Shown here: in pieces, positions 52,790-60,820 of the stretch
Position numbering within the stretch: position 1 is the first letter of the stretch
Layout of the letters: each line of letters begins with the position of its first letter
Origin: JADJPL01 sp040382095
Lineage (GTDB): Bacteria > Bacteroidota > Bacteroidia > Chitinophagales > Saprospiraceae
Assembly: GCA_040382095.1 (NCBI GenBank)
Contig: JBEIGB010000005.1
Location: 21,064-85,063 of the forward strand
Direction of reading: 5' to 3'
Length of the DNA stretch: 64,000 bases
Notes under the pieces: model-generated
Database searches by the model: none
Seen by the model: only the letters and a program-made list of their open reading frames with translations
What the model was told of the DNA's origin: nothing
Position numbers and translations under genes: made by a program

Positions 52790-54043
52790 ATGAAAAGAGC
52801 AGTCATCACCGGCATTGGGGCAATAACGCCCATTGGCAACAATATCCCGGCATATCTGGAGGGCCTTCAGCAGGGTAGGAGCGGTGCGGGTCCTATCACC
52901 TTGTTCGACGCCACAAATTTCAAAACACAGTTTGCCTGTGAAGTAAAGGGTTTTGACCCTGAAGCGTATATCGAAAAGCGCGAGGCCAGACGGATAGACC
53001 GTTTTGCTCAACTGGCAGTCGTTAGTGCGGACGAGGCGATCCACGATTCCGGTCTTCACGATATTATAGAACAGCTCGACCTCGACCGCATCGGGGTAAT
53101 CTGGGGCTCGGGGGTCGGTGGCCTTCAATCTCTGGAAGAAGAAATCGCGGCCTACACGCTGGGTAATGGTCAGCCACGATACAGCCCCTTCATGATCCCC
53201 AAGATGATCGTGGATATTGCAGCGGGATACATTTCCATAAAATACGGGTTCCGCGGGATCAACTATGCGACCGTCTCCGCTTGCGCTTCCTCCTCCCATG
53301 CGTTGATCAACGCACTGGACTATATCCGCCTGGGACGAAACGACATTATCATTTCCGGAGGCTCGGAGGCGGTAATCCTCCAAACTGCAATCGGTGGCTT
53401 CAATGCGATGAAGGCACTTTCTACACGAAATGATGACCCCGCGACGGCTTCCCGCCCTTTCGATAAAGACCGCGACGGGTTTGTACTGGGCGAAGGTGCG
53501 GGCGCATTAGTAATCGAAGAACTGGAGCATGCAAAAAAACGGGGCGCAAAAATCTATGCAGAAATTGTAGGCGGCGGCGCCACCGCAGATGCTTATCACA
53601 TCACTGCACCGCACCCGGAGGGCCTGGGGGCACGTAACGTAATGCGGATTGCGATAAAAGATGCCGGTCTGGCACCAGAAGCGATTGACTACATCAACGT
53701 GCATGGCACTTCTACTCCTTTGGGAGATATCGCTGAAACAAAAGCAATTATGCAGGTTTTTGGAGAACATGCCTATAAGCTTAATATCAGCTCTACAAAG
53801 TCCATGACTGGTCATTTACTGGGGGCAGCAGGCGCGATTGAAGCTATCTCAGGGGTGCTGGCTATCGGCCATCAGTTTGTGCCCCCTACGATTAACCATT
53901 TCACCGACGATCCTGAAATAGATCCCCGTCTCAACTTAACTTTCAATGAGGCACAAGCGCGGAAGGTAGATGCGGTGCTGAGCAATACTTTCGGGTTTGG
54001 TGGGCATAACTCCTCGATCGTAATGAAAAAATTTGTGGGTTAA
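52790..54043 (+). CDS. fabF: Beta-ketoacyl-ACP synthase II
   Basis: A 417-residue condensing enzyme that elongates acyl-ACP with malonyl-ACP. The catalytic triad is Cys165 (VSACASSSH), His in NVHGTSTP and His in KSMTGHLLGAAG; the terminal NTFGFGGHN loop is present. It follows acpP by 180 bases that include a terminator hairpin, and it precedes rnc by 42 bases. The order acpP-fabF-rnc is typical for many bacteria, including Bacteroidota. Confidence 0.97.
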   Translation: MKRAVITGIGAITPIGNNIPAYLEGLQQGRSGAGPITLFDATNFKTQFACEVKGFDPEAYIEKREARRIDRFAQLAVVSADEAIHDSGLHDIIEQLDLDRIGVIWGSGVGGLQSLEEEIAAYTLGNGQPRYSPFMIPKMIVDIAAGYISIKYGFRGINYATVSACASSSHALINALDYIRLGRNDIIISGGSEAVILQTAIGGFNAMKALSTRNDDPATASRPFDKDRDGFVLGEGAGALVIEELEHAKKRGAKIYAEIVGGGATADAYHITAPHPEGLGARNVMRIAIKDAGLAPEAIDYINVHGTSTPLGDIAETKAIMQVFGEHAYKLNISSTKSMTGHLLGAAGAIEAISGVLAIGHQFVPPTINHFTDDPEIDPRLNLTFNEAQARKVDAVLSNTFGFGGHNSSIVMKKFVG

Positions 54044-54085
54044 ACCAGTATGTATTCAATCATCGCCTACTTAATCGTGTAAATC

Positions 54086-54838
54086 TTGCGGCTACTGCTC
54101 CGTTTCTACAACAGGTTCCTTTCTCCGGATAAGGCGTTCACAGCTAAACTCCGCAATCTGCTGGGTTTTACCCCCGCAAACCTCGGTATTTTTAAACTGG
54201 CATTCTCTCACCGTTCCTCCCCACTGGAAAATATTAATAAAAATTACGCAATCCAGAACAACGAACGGCTCGAATATCTGGGCGATGCCGTATTAGGCAC
54301 CATCGTCGCAGAGTATCTGTTCAAAAAGTATCCCGATAGCGATGAAGGCTTCCTGACGAAAATGCGCTCTAAAATCGTCAAGCGCAATGCACTCAACCGA
54401 CTGGGGGATAAAATGGGGTTGGATGTCTTCCTCAACCAGCAAAATAATCTGCGCCTCAGTAAGTCCATGCTGGGCAACGCAGTGGAAGCATTGATCGGGG
54501 CTATCTACCTGGAACAGGGCTATGACAATACCCGGCATTACGTCGTTCAGGAAATCCTGCGCAAATATGTAAATATACACGAACTGGAGCGCGTGGACGA
54601 TAATTATAAAAGCCAGCTCCTCGAATGGTGCCAGAAAAACGGTATGGCGGTTTCTTACAAACTCGTCGCAAGGTATAAGTTCGAAAAGCGCGACCGCTTC
54701 AAGGTGGCCGTTATGGTTGATGGCAAACGCATGGGTATTGCCGATGATTTTAATAAAAAGAGTGCCGAGCAAATGGCTTCCGAAAGGGCAATGGTGGAGC
54801 TGGGCATACTCAGCGAAGATGAAGAGGACGAAGATTGA
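54086..54838 (+). CDS. rnc: Ribonuclease III
   Basis: A 250-residue double-strand RNA endonuclease used in rRNA processing. The catalytic signature NERLEYLGDAVLG is at residues 59-71 and AVEALIGAIYLEQGY supplies the second acidic motif. The C-terminal dsRNA-binding domain ends in KKSAEQMASERAM. An in-frame TAA at 54080-54082 leaves only the TTG at 54086 as a normal start, so a TTG start is forced. Its last codons overlap the TTG start of the next gene (TTGA overlap). Confidence 0.96.
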   Translation: MRLLLRFYNRFLSPDKAFTAKLRNLLGFTPANLGIFKLAFSHRSSPLENINKNYAIQNNERLEYLGDAVLGTIVAEYLFKKYPDSDEGFLTKMRSKIVKRNALNRLGDKMGLDVFLNQQNNLRLSKSMLGNAVEALIGAIYLEQGYDNTRHYVVQEILRKYVNIHELERVDDNYKSQLLEWCQKNGMAVSYKLVARYKFEKRDRFKVAVMVDGKRMGIADDFNKKSAEQMASERAMVELGILSEDEEDED

Positions 54839-56151
54839 ACCATGATATCCCGCCCGGACTTTCACTGGAGGATATCCTCCTCCTTGCACCTGACCCCCTG
54901 GGTTTCGAACGGGCGCGTCTCCTCCTTTCCAGAAAAAAATGGCCGTCCCTCGGATGGAACGGGTCAATAGTTTGGGGTGAATGCCGGAGCAACGGCACCT
55001 TGCGGTATAAAATTGCCGCGGATATATCTGAAAGGCGCTTCTTCAGCAACAGTCCAGCCACGGTCAAACCCGATAAGTACATACTCGCTTTATTACTGAA
55101 ATGGCACGAGGAGCCCGAAGCGTTTGGGAAATCCGCGCCACTCCCGGGTTGGGTCGCCGGAGGCCTGGAGTATGCAGCTGCTGTAACGCCCCGGATACCC
55201 AAAAGCGATGTGGGTACAAATACCGCCGCTCGTGAAAAGCGTATCGCCACAATGATGGAGGGGGTAGAAGGCCTTCGTCGCTGGCTCCTGGATGTTGCCC
55301 GCAATGGCCTGGCAACACTGCAGATGCAGGATGCCCAGGCATGGGAAGCGACTGCAGCCAGATTGACCGACCATAAGCTTAGTGGCCCCGCACGCAGGAT
55401 CAGGATGATGAAAGAAACCGCTGCCAGTCCCGACTGGCCGGTAATCTTTGCAGCAAACATCGCCGGGCTTGTCCTCCTTACCGAAGCCTTCTCCCATTTT
55501 GAAGAACTTCCCCATGATCTCAAAGCCGAACTTCTGATCCAGGGTGGGCAAAACGTAAAAAAGGAAGAGGCGTTGCAATCCCCGGCAGTAGCAGACCGGT
55601 GGCCCGTCCTCCATTGCGCCCATTTCCAGGAAGGGCAGTTGTATATCCAGAAAACATGGCTATGGGGGGAAAGCAGTGGCACCGCCGCGCTATTGCTCGA
55701 TTACACCTGGGGGGGCGAAAGCTTCCCCCAAACATGGCGTGCCGGATCGGTTTTCAACGGAAAACTCCATTTCTATCCTGGTGCTCATCCGTTACGTGCA
55801 TTACCAGGGGAAGGGCAAACAGAGGAAGGGCAATATTTTCCAGAGCAGGGCCTTTGCCCTTCTGCAGCAGAAATGGCAAATCGGTTTGCCGGTGTCGTCG
55901 GGGCCAACCCCTGGACTGTCGAATACCCTTTTTTATTGGGTCCGATTGCGGCCATCATATATAATGGTGTACCTTACCTTTGTGACCGGGACGACGCTTT
56001 AGTGCCATTGGATATTCCTATATCGGATGGGTTATCCCTCCTGGGCCTGGGAATAAATAGCAATCTGCTGGTTTTTGGGCTTTGGAATGGAAAGGCTTTC
56101 ACTCCGCTTGCTGCCCAGAAGCAAGGTAATCCGGTTTCCTTGTTTTTTTGA
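54835..56151 (+). CDS. SWIM-family protein lacking its zinc ligands
   Basis: A 438-residue protein of the family usually annotated as SWIM zinc-finger protein. Outside the finger it matches closely: ARLLLSRKKWPSLGWNGSIVWGECRSNG, then LPGWV, then a helical segment with EGLRRWLLDVARNGLATL and PARRIRMM. In the finger itself the expected CxC and CxH become Ser71-x-Ser73 and Asp80-x-Tyr82, while the flanking residues (SNSP to LALLLKW, 71-90) align without gaps. It should not bind zinc as usual. The TTG start overlaps the rnc stop by 4 bases, and an ATG nearby is out of frame. Possibly the zinc-binding version was inactivated while the protein still folds. Confidence 0.82.
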   Translation: MNHDIPPGLSLEDILLLAPDPLGFERARLLLSRKKWPSLGWNGSIVWGECRSNGTLRYKIAADISERRFFSNSPATVKPDKYILALLLKWHEEPEAFGKSAPLPGWVAGGLEYAAAVTPRIPKSDVGTNTAAREKRIATMMEGVEGLRRWLLDVARNGLATLQMQDAQAWEATAARLTDHKLSGPARRIRMMKETAASPDWPVIFAANIAGLVLLTEAFSHFEELPHDLKAELLIQGGQNVKKEEALQSPAVADRWPVLHCAHFQEGQLYIQKTWLWGESSGTAALLLDYTWGGESFPQTWRAGSVFNGKLHFYPGAHPLRALPGEGQTEEGQYFPEQGLCPSAAEMANRFAGVVGANPWTVEYPFLLGPIAAIIYNGVPYLCDRDDALVPLDIPISDGLSLLGLGINSNLLVFGLWNGKAFTPLAAQKQGNPVSLFF

Positions 56152-56401
56152 CCAGAGGCCCGGCGGTCGGGACAGGGCGGTAGTTGATCCGTTAGCTGCG
56201 GGATTTTAGCAGGAACCGATACCGGCAGGGGATTGGCTGCGGCTGGGTTACGTGAAAATCATGTGTTGCTTTTTAAAAATAAAATTTTGATTAACATTTC
56301 ACCACTTTTGTGGTTTCACTGTTTGATTCAAAGCCGTTTATCATCAAATACTTGCAATACGGATGTGCGGCGGCTCAGGGGCGATATAAAATTCAAGTGT
56401 A

Positions 56402-57094
56402 ATGATCATTGCCAGATTGGAGGAAGTCAGCAAGGTGTACCGAATGGGTGATGAAGAGATCGTCGCTTTACAACCTACTACGATGGAAATCCGACGGGGG
56501 GAATTATTGCTTATTATAGGGCCCTCTGGCTCGGGAAAGACAACGCTGCTGTCTCTGTTGGGCTGTGTCCTTTATCCAACGCAAGGCCGCCTTTGGGTGG
56601 ATGGAAAGGAGGTCAACCGCCTTAAAGAACGCGAATTGGCAAATCTACGCCTGAATGCTATCGGTTTCGTATTCCAAAATTTTAACTTACTGGCGCCACT
56701 CTCTGCTGAAGACAATGTAAAAATGCCGCTTCGCCTGATGGGCATCCCCGAAAGGGAAATTCGCAAACGGGCGGTAGAAGCACTGGAAATGGTTGGGATG
56801 ACCGCTCACCGCAGGCAACTGCCCAGGCAAATGTCGGGTGGCCAGCAGCAGCGCATTGCCATTGCGCGTGCCTTGGTAACCAACCCTGGGTTGATCCTTT
56901 GTGATGAACCGACCGCGGCACTGGACAAAAATTCGATCGGTGTCGTGATGGAAGAGCTCCGAACACTGGCCAATCACGGAAAGGCAGTATGTGTGGTCAC
57001 GCACGACCCCCGCCTGGAACCCTACGCGCACAGAATGGTCGGTGTGGACAATGGCGTGGTGAGCGAGATACAATCTTTTGATCAGGGGCACTAA
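56402..57094 (+). CDS. ABC transporter ATPase, DevA/MacB/LolD-like
   Basis: A 230-residue nucleotide-binding protein. Walker A is GPSGSGKTT, the Q-loop is FVFQNFNLL, the signature MSGGQQQRIAIARAL, Walker B LILCDEPTAALD and the H-loop VVTHD, all intact. It is the energy unit of the exporter encoded by the next two genes and is of the DevA/MacB type, which drives lipid, lipoprotein or toxin export. It starts one of the two complete export operons in the window, ending one base before the adaptor gene. A promoter was not recognised in the 250 bases upstream. Confidence 0.95.
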   Translation: MIIARLEEVSKVYRMGDEEIVALQPTTMEIRRGELLLIIGPSGSGKTTLLSLLGCVLYPTQGRLWVDGKEVNRLKERELANLRLNAIGFVFQNFNLLAPLSAEDNVKMPLRLMGIPEREIRKRAVEALEMVGMTAHRRQLPRQMSGGQQQRIAIARALVTNPGLILCDEPTAALDKNSIGVVMEELRTLANHGKAVCVVTHDPRLEPYAHRMVGVDNGVVSEIQSFDQGH

Positions 57095-58081
57095 ATGCCC
57101 GCCAATAAAAAGCATACCATGTATTTTTTCAATGTTTCAAAAGTCGTACTCCTCGTTTTTGGATTAGCTGCGTGTAGCGGGGATAAAAGTACGGCGGAAG
57201 GGAAAACGCAGGATGAGGGCTCCGGTGCGCGGGCAGCAGCAACACTCGACGTGCAGGAGATTGTTGGGGTTGCGCGAATTGAGCCGGCAGGCGAGATTAT
57301 GGCAATCAGCGCCGAGACAGCGGGCTTTGTCCGGGAAGTATTATTTGCCGAAAATCAACCTGTTGCAAAGGGACAGCCGCTGGTGGTACTCGATGCCGAA
57401 CTGGAAGCGGCACAAGTAGAGCGGGTACAGGGTAGAATTGTTGCCCAGCAGGCCGCTATCGAAAGTGCCCGTGCCGGGCTTGGGCCGCTGCAAGTCAAAC
57501 TTGCTGAGGCGAAGCAGGCCTATGAGCGCGAGCTACGCCTTTTCCAGGGCAAAGCAGGCACCCAGCAAGCTGTGGACGACAGCCGTTTTGAAAAAGAGGA
57601 CCTGGAACAGCAAATCCAGGTACAACAGGCTCAGATCCGGCAGCAACAAGCCCTGATACCGGAATTATCGGCGGAACTCCGCTACCGACAGATGGAGTAC
57701 TCAAAAAAAACGTTGCGCGCACCCCTTTCCGGTCGCTTCCTTTCCTGTGAGGTAAAAACGGGAAACTATCTGATTGCCTCGGCCCCCCTGGGGGATTTTG
57801 CCGTGGATGGGCCACAGGTTGCCATAACTGAAGTGGACGAGCTCTTCGCAATGCGGGTGCGCGAAGGATTGCCTGCTTATATCCGCCTGCAGGGGCGCGA
57901 AGAAATCCTCTCCAGGGGAAGGGTGGTATTCGTAGGCCCCTACCTGAAGAAAAAATCCCTGTTTTCCGACCGGGCAGACAACCTGGAAGATCGCCGCGTG
58001 CGCGAAGTACGCGTTGAACTCGACGACAGCGGCAAAACGTTGATTGGTAGCCGGGTAGAGTGTGTGATTACTTTGAAATAA
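57095..58081 (+). CDS. DevB/HlyD-like periplasmic adaptor lipoprotein
   Basis: A 328-residue membrane-fusion protein. The N-terminal segment VVLLVFGLAACSG has a lipobox cysteine, so it is probably a lipoprotein anchored in the inner membrane. A lipoyl-like domain (GFVREVLFAENQPVAKGQPLVVLDA), a coiled-coil hairpin around 100-200 and a returning beta domain follow, the DevB/MacA layout. Its ATG directly follows the ABC gene stop. An internal ATG at 57119 is a possible alternative start that would keep the signal. It connects the permease to TolC. Confidence 0.92.
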   Translation: MPANKKHTMYFFNVSKVVLLVFGLAACSGDKSTAEGKTQDEGSGARAAATLDVQEIVGVARIEPAGEIMAISAETAGFVREVLFAENQPVAKGQPLVVLDAELEAAQVERVQGRIVAQQAAIESARAGLGPLQVKLAEAKQAYERELRLFQGKAGTQQAVDDSRFEKEDLEQQIQVQQAQIRQQQALIPELSAELRYRQMEYSKKTLRAPLSGRFLSCEVKTGNYLIASAPLGDFAVDGPQVAITEVDELFAMRVREGLPAYIRLQGREEILSRGRVVFVGPYLKKKSLFSDRADNLEDRRVREVRVELDDSGKTLIGSRVECVITLK

Positions 58082-58133
58082 GGACGGCTACAAAAAATTA
58101 TTTAATGGCCATACCTGGAAACCTTGTTTGAAT

Positions 58134-59255
58134 ATGTTGAGGACTGCCTTACGTTTCTTGTTGTATGACAAGGCCAAATCCGTTGGTGCTATGGCCGGGG
58201 TCATCCTGTCTGTTTTCCTGATCGGGCAACAGAGCGGGATTTTTATTTTCCTCACGAATGCGATGTGTTCCCTGTCCAGAAACAATAGCCAGTATATCTG
58301 GGTGATTGATGATAAGGCCACCAACGTCAACGCATTGTCCACCCTGGATATGCGCAAGGCGCGTGAGCTTGCCAGCATCCCGGGGGTAAAGCGGGTAAAC
58401 CCACTGGTAGTGGCAGGGGGTACGGCACGGTTTCAGAACGGTAAAACCGCTGGTATCCTGATGATCGGGGCGCAGTACCCGGAATTTGCAGGTGGGCCGT
58501 GGAACGTGGCAGCGGGTAAAAAGGAAGATTTGCTGCAGGACGGCGCCGTATTCACAGAATATTTCGACCGCGACGCGCTGGGTGATGCCAGGATTGGCGA
58601 CTTTTTCGAAATCAACGGCAAGCAGGTGTTCATCGCAGGCAATACCCGTGGCGTAACGTCCTTCGGTGGGCTGTACGTATTCACTTCGATCGAACGGGCC
58701 CGCTTTCTGGGCAGTGTGCCTAATGATAAAGCCAGTGCTTTCTTGTTGGAGTGGTCGGCATCGGTGCCCCAGGAAAAGATTATCGCCGCAATTAACAATA
58801 ACCTGGAAGGGTTGAGGGCATGGAAAGAAAAAGACCTGAGCAGCAGTACCGTATCGGAAGTGCTGAAGTCGAGCGGGATCGGCTTTTCAGTAGGCACGTT
58901 GATTATCTTCGCCCTGATTACCGGGTTCGTGATTATTGGCCTGACGCTGTATTCCGCCGCGATTGACCGGGTCAAAGACTATGGCACGCTGAAAGCAATC
59001 GGGGCTACGAACGGCTTCATCCGTCGGCTGATTCTCTCGCAGGCATTAATTGTCTCTATCATCGGTTTTTTTGTCGGGTTTGCTTTTGTGATGGGGTTCC
59101 GCAATGGGATTGCCCAGGCAGGCACCATCTTTGATTATCCGCTGTGGATGCGGCTTGGCTTTTTTGTCGTCACGTTGTTTATCGCTTTCACCGGGAGTAC
59201 CTTTGCGATACGACGCATTGCCGGGCTGGAACCTTCGGCTATTTTCAGGGCCTGA
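58134..59255 (+). CDS. ABC transporter permease, DevC/FtsX-like
   Basis: A 373-residue membrane protein with one N-terminal span (SVGAMAGVILSVFLIGQQSGIFIFLTNA), a large periplasmic domain, and three C-terminal spans. Motifs YGTLKAIGATNGFIRRLILSQALIVSI and the terminal GLEPSAIFRA are typical for MacB/DevC-type permeases. Unlike FtsX it carries no cell-division signatures. The ATG at 58134 is preferred to a TTG at 58128. It completes the DevBCA set and is followed 65 bases later by a TolC gene. Confidence 0.93.
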   Translation: MLRTALRFLLYDKAKSVGAMAGVILSVFLIGQQSGIFIFLTNAMCSLSRNNSQYIWVIDDKATNVNALSTLDMRKARELASIPGVKRVNPLVVAGGTARFQNGKTAGILMIGAQYPEFAGGPWNVAAGKKEDLLQDGAVFTEYFDRDALGDARIGDFFEINGKQVFIAGNTRGVTSFGGLYVFTSIERARFLGSVPNDKASAFLLEWSASVPQEKIIAAINNNLEGLRAWKEKDLSSSTVSEVLKSSGIGFSVGTLIIFALITGFVIIGLTLYSAAIDRVKDYGTLKAIGATNGFIRRLILSQALIVSIIGFFVGFAFVMGFRNGIAQAGTIFDYPLWMRLGFFVVTLFIAFTGSTFAIRRIAGLEPSAIFRA

Positions 59256-59319
59256 ATATCTTAAGTTACGGAAAGGGTAAGATTTATGTAAACCGTCGTT
59301 ATTGTACAACAGCCATACC

Positions 59320-60804
59320 ATGAAATATCTTTATTCCGGCAGGTCAGATTCATTGCGATGGGATCATCGCGGGCTAAAAATGCTTCTCTTTCGCGCATAT
59401 TATACCTTTTGCCGATCGAGTAGCCGGGTTGCGTTCCCCCGGAAAGTTTTCGTGCGGACGAACAACAGCCTGTTGTACCCACTATTCAGGGCAGTCGTAG
59501 CCATTCTATTGATTTTTGTACGGATACCTGCGATAGCGCTCGCACAGGATACGCTGCGCCTGACGCTGGAGGAAGCGATTGAGCGGGGGCTGGCGTATAG
59601 CCCTGCATTGCGCAACCAACAACTGGCGATTGACCTGGCCGATGGAGCACTGGACAAACTGAAAGCGCGCAAGGCACCCGTAGTGGGCGCAGGCGCTGAT
59701 TTGCGGACGAATATTGTGTTGCCGGTTACGATTATCCCCGGAGCCGCGTTCAGCAATCAGGGACAGAATGAGGGGGATCGGAAAATCCGTTTCGGTACTA
59801 CGTTTAATATCAGTGGGGCAGTAGAAGTAAATTATGCACTGCTCGACCCAACGCTGGGCGCCGATCGCCAAGTTGCAGAAGCAGAGCGCACACTCCAGGG
59901 AACCTTGTTCGAGGCCCAGCGGCAGCAGCAGAAGCTAATCATCGCAGAAGCCTGGTATAATGTTTTCCTGCAGCAGGAAAGCGCACGCCTGGCCGATGAA
60001 AAACTGAGACGGGCAAAGGTGTTACAGGAAATCAACCAAATACGGGAGACGGCAGGTACCGCACTGCCCGCCGATTTACTGCGCAACCAACTGGATGTGG
60101 ATAATGCCGCCGCCGCGTTCGAACAAACCCTCAACCAATTGGTCCTGAGCCGGCAAACACTGGCGTATCGGCTTGGCCTTCCCCTGAATACCACAATCGG
60201 TGTCGCAGATATACCTGCACCTGATATGTCCCTGCCGGAACAAGTAACGCCAACAACAGCACAACGCTGGGAAATCGTGGAGCAGCAGCAGCGTATGGCA
60301 CTCGCCGAACTCGAAGTACGGCAAATTGAAGACCGATATAAGCCGGGCCTTGATTTATACGGCAATGCCGCAGTACAACACCTGAGCAACGATTTTGCAG
60401 TGTGGAACAACTGGTTCCCTCTGGTATATGCTGGCGTACAAACTAAAATCCCTGTCTTTGACGGACAACTCAAGCGCAGGGAGCAGGAGATTGCCCGTAT
60501 CCAGGGCCTTATTGCGCGTCAAAACCTGGAACGCTGGCAGAGCGATATCGCTTATGAAACCGCCACAGCGAAAACGGCTATGCAGAATGCTGTGGTACAA
60601 TGGAAAACTGCCCAGGGGAACCTGGCTACGGCTACACGTTTATTTGAGCTTGAGAAAGCACGTTATGCAGGGGGGAAACTCCTCTACAGTGCATTGGTTG
60701 ATGCTGAGTACAGCCTCCGCGAAGCCGAGAACAATGCGCTGACAGCCTGGTACGATTACCTCCTGGCAAAAGTGCGCTGGGAACGGGCAACGGGAAGGCT
60801 GTAA
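59320..60804 (+). CDS. TolC-family outer-membrane protein for the DevBCA exporter
   Basis: A protein of about 494 residues. A signal-like segment (FRAVVAILLIFVRIPAIALAQ) lies about 60 residues in, preceded by a long basic stretch, so the true start may be the ATG at 59380 or later; the ATG at 59320 is the outermost. The mature part has TolC helices with regular Gln/Ala heptads (for example LAEAE-like stretches and ENNALTAWYDYLLAKVRWERATGRL). Position directly after the ABC permease marks it as the outer channel of that system. It ends 16 bases before the end of the dnaE gene on the other strand. Confidence 0.88.
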   Translation: MKYLYSGRSDSLRWDHRGLKMLLFRAYYTFCRSSSRVAFPRKVFVRTNNSLLYPLFRAVVAILLIFVRIPAIALAQDTLRLTLEEAIERGLAYSPALRNQQLAIDLADGALDKLKARKAPVVGAGADLRTNIVLPVTIIPGAAFSNQGQNEGDRKIRFGTTFNISGAVEVNYALLDPTLGADRQVAEAERTLQGTLFEAQRQQQKLIIAEAWYNVFLQQESARLADEKLRRAKVLQEINQIRETAGTALPADLLRNQLDVDNAAAAFEQTLNQLVLSRQTLAYRLGLPLNTTIGVADIPAPDMSLPEQVTPTTAQRWEIVEQQQRMALAELEVRQIEDRYKPGLDLYGNAAVQHLSNDFAVWNNWFPLVYAGVQTKIPVFDGQLKRREQEIARIQGLIARQNLERWQSDIAYETATAKTAMQNAVVQWKTAQGNLATATRLFELEKARYAGGKLLYSALVDAEYSLREAENNALTAWYDYLLAKVRWERATGRL

Positions 60805-60820
60805 ATGTTACCAATCTGTT

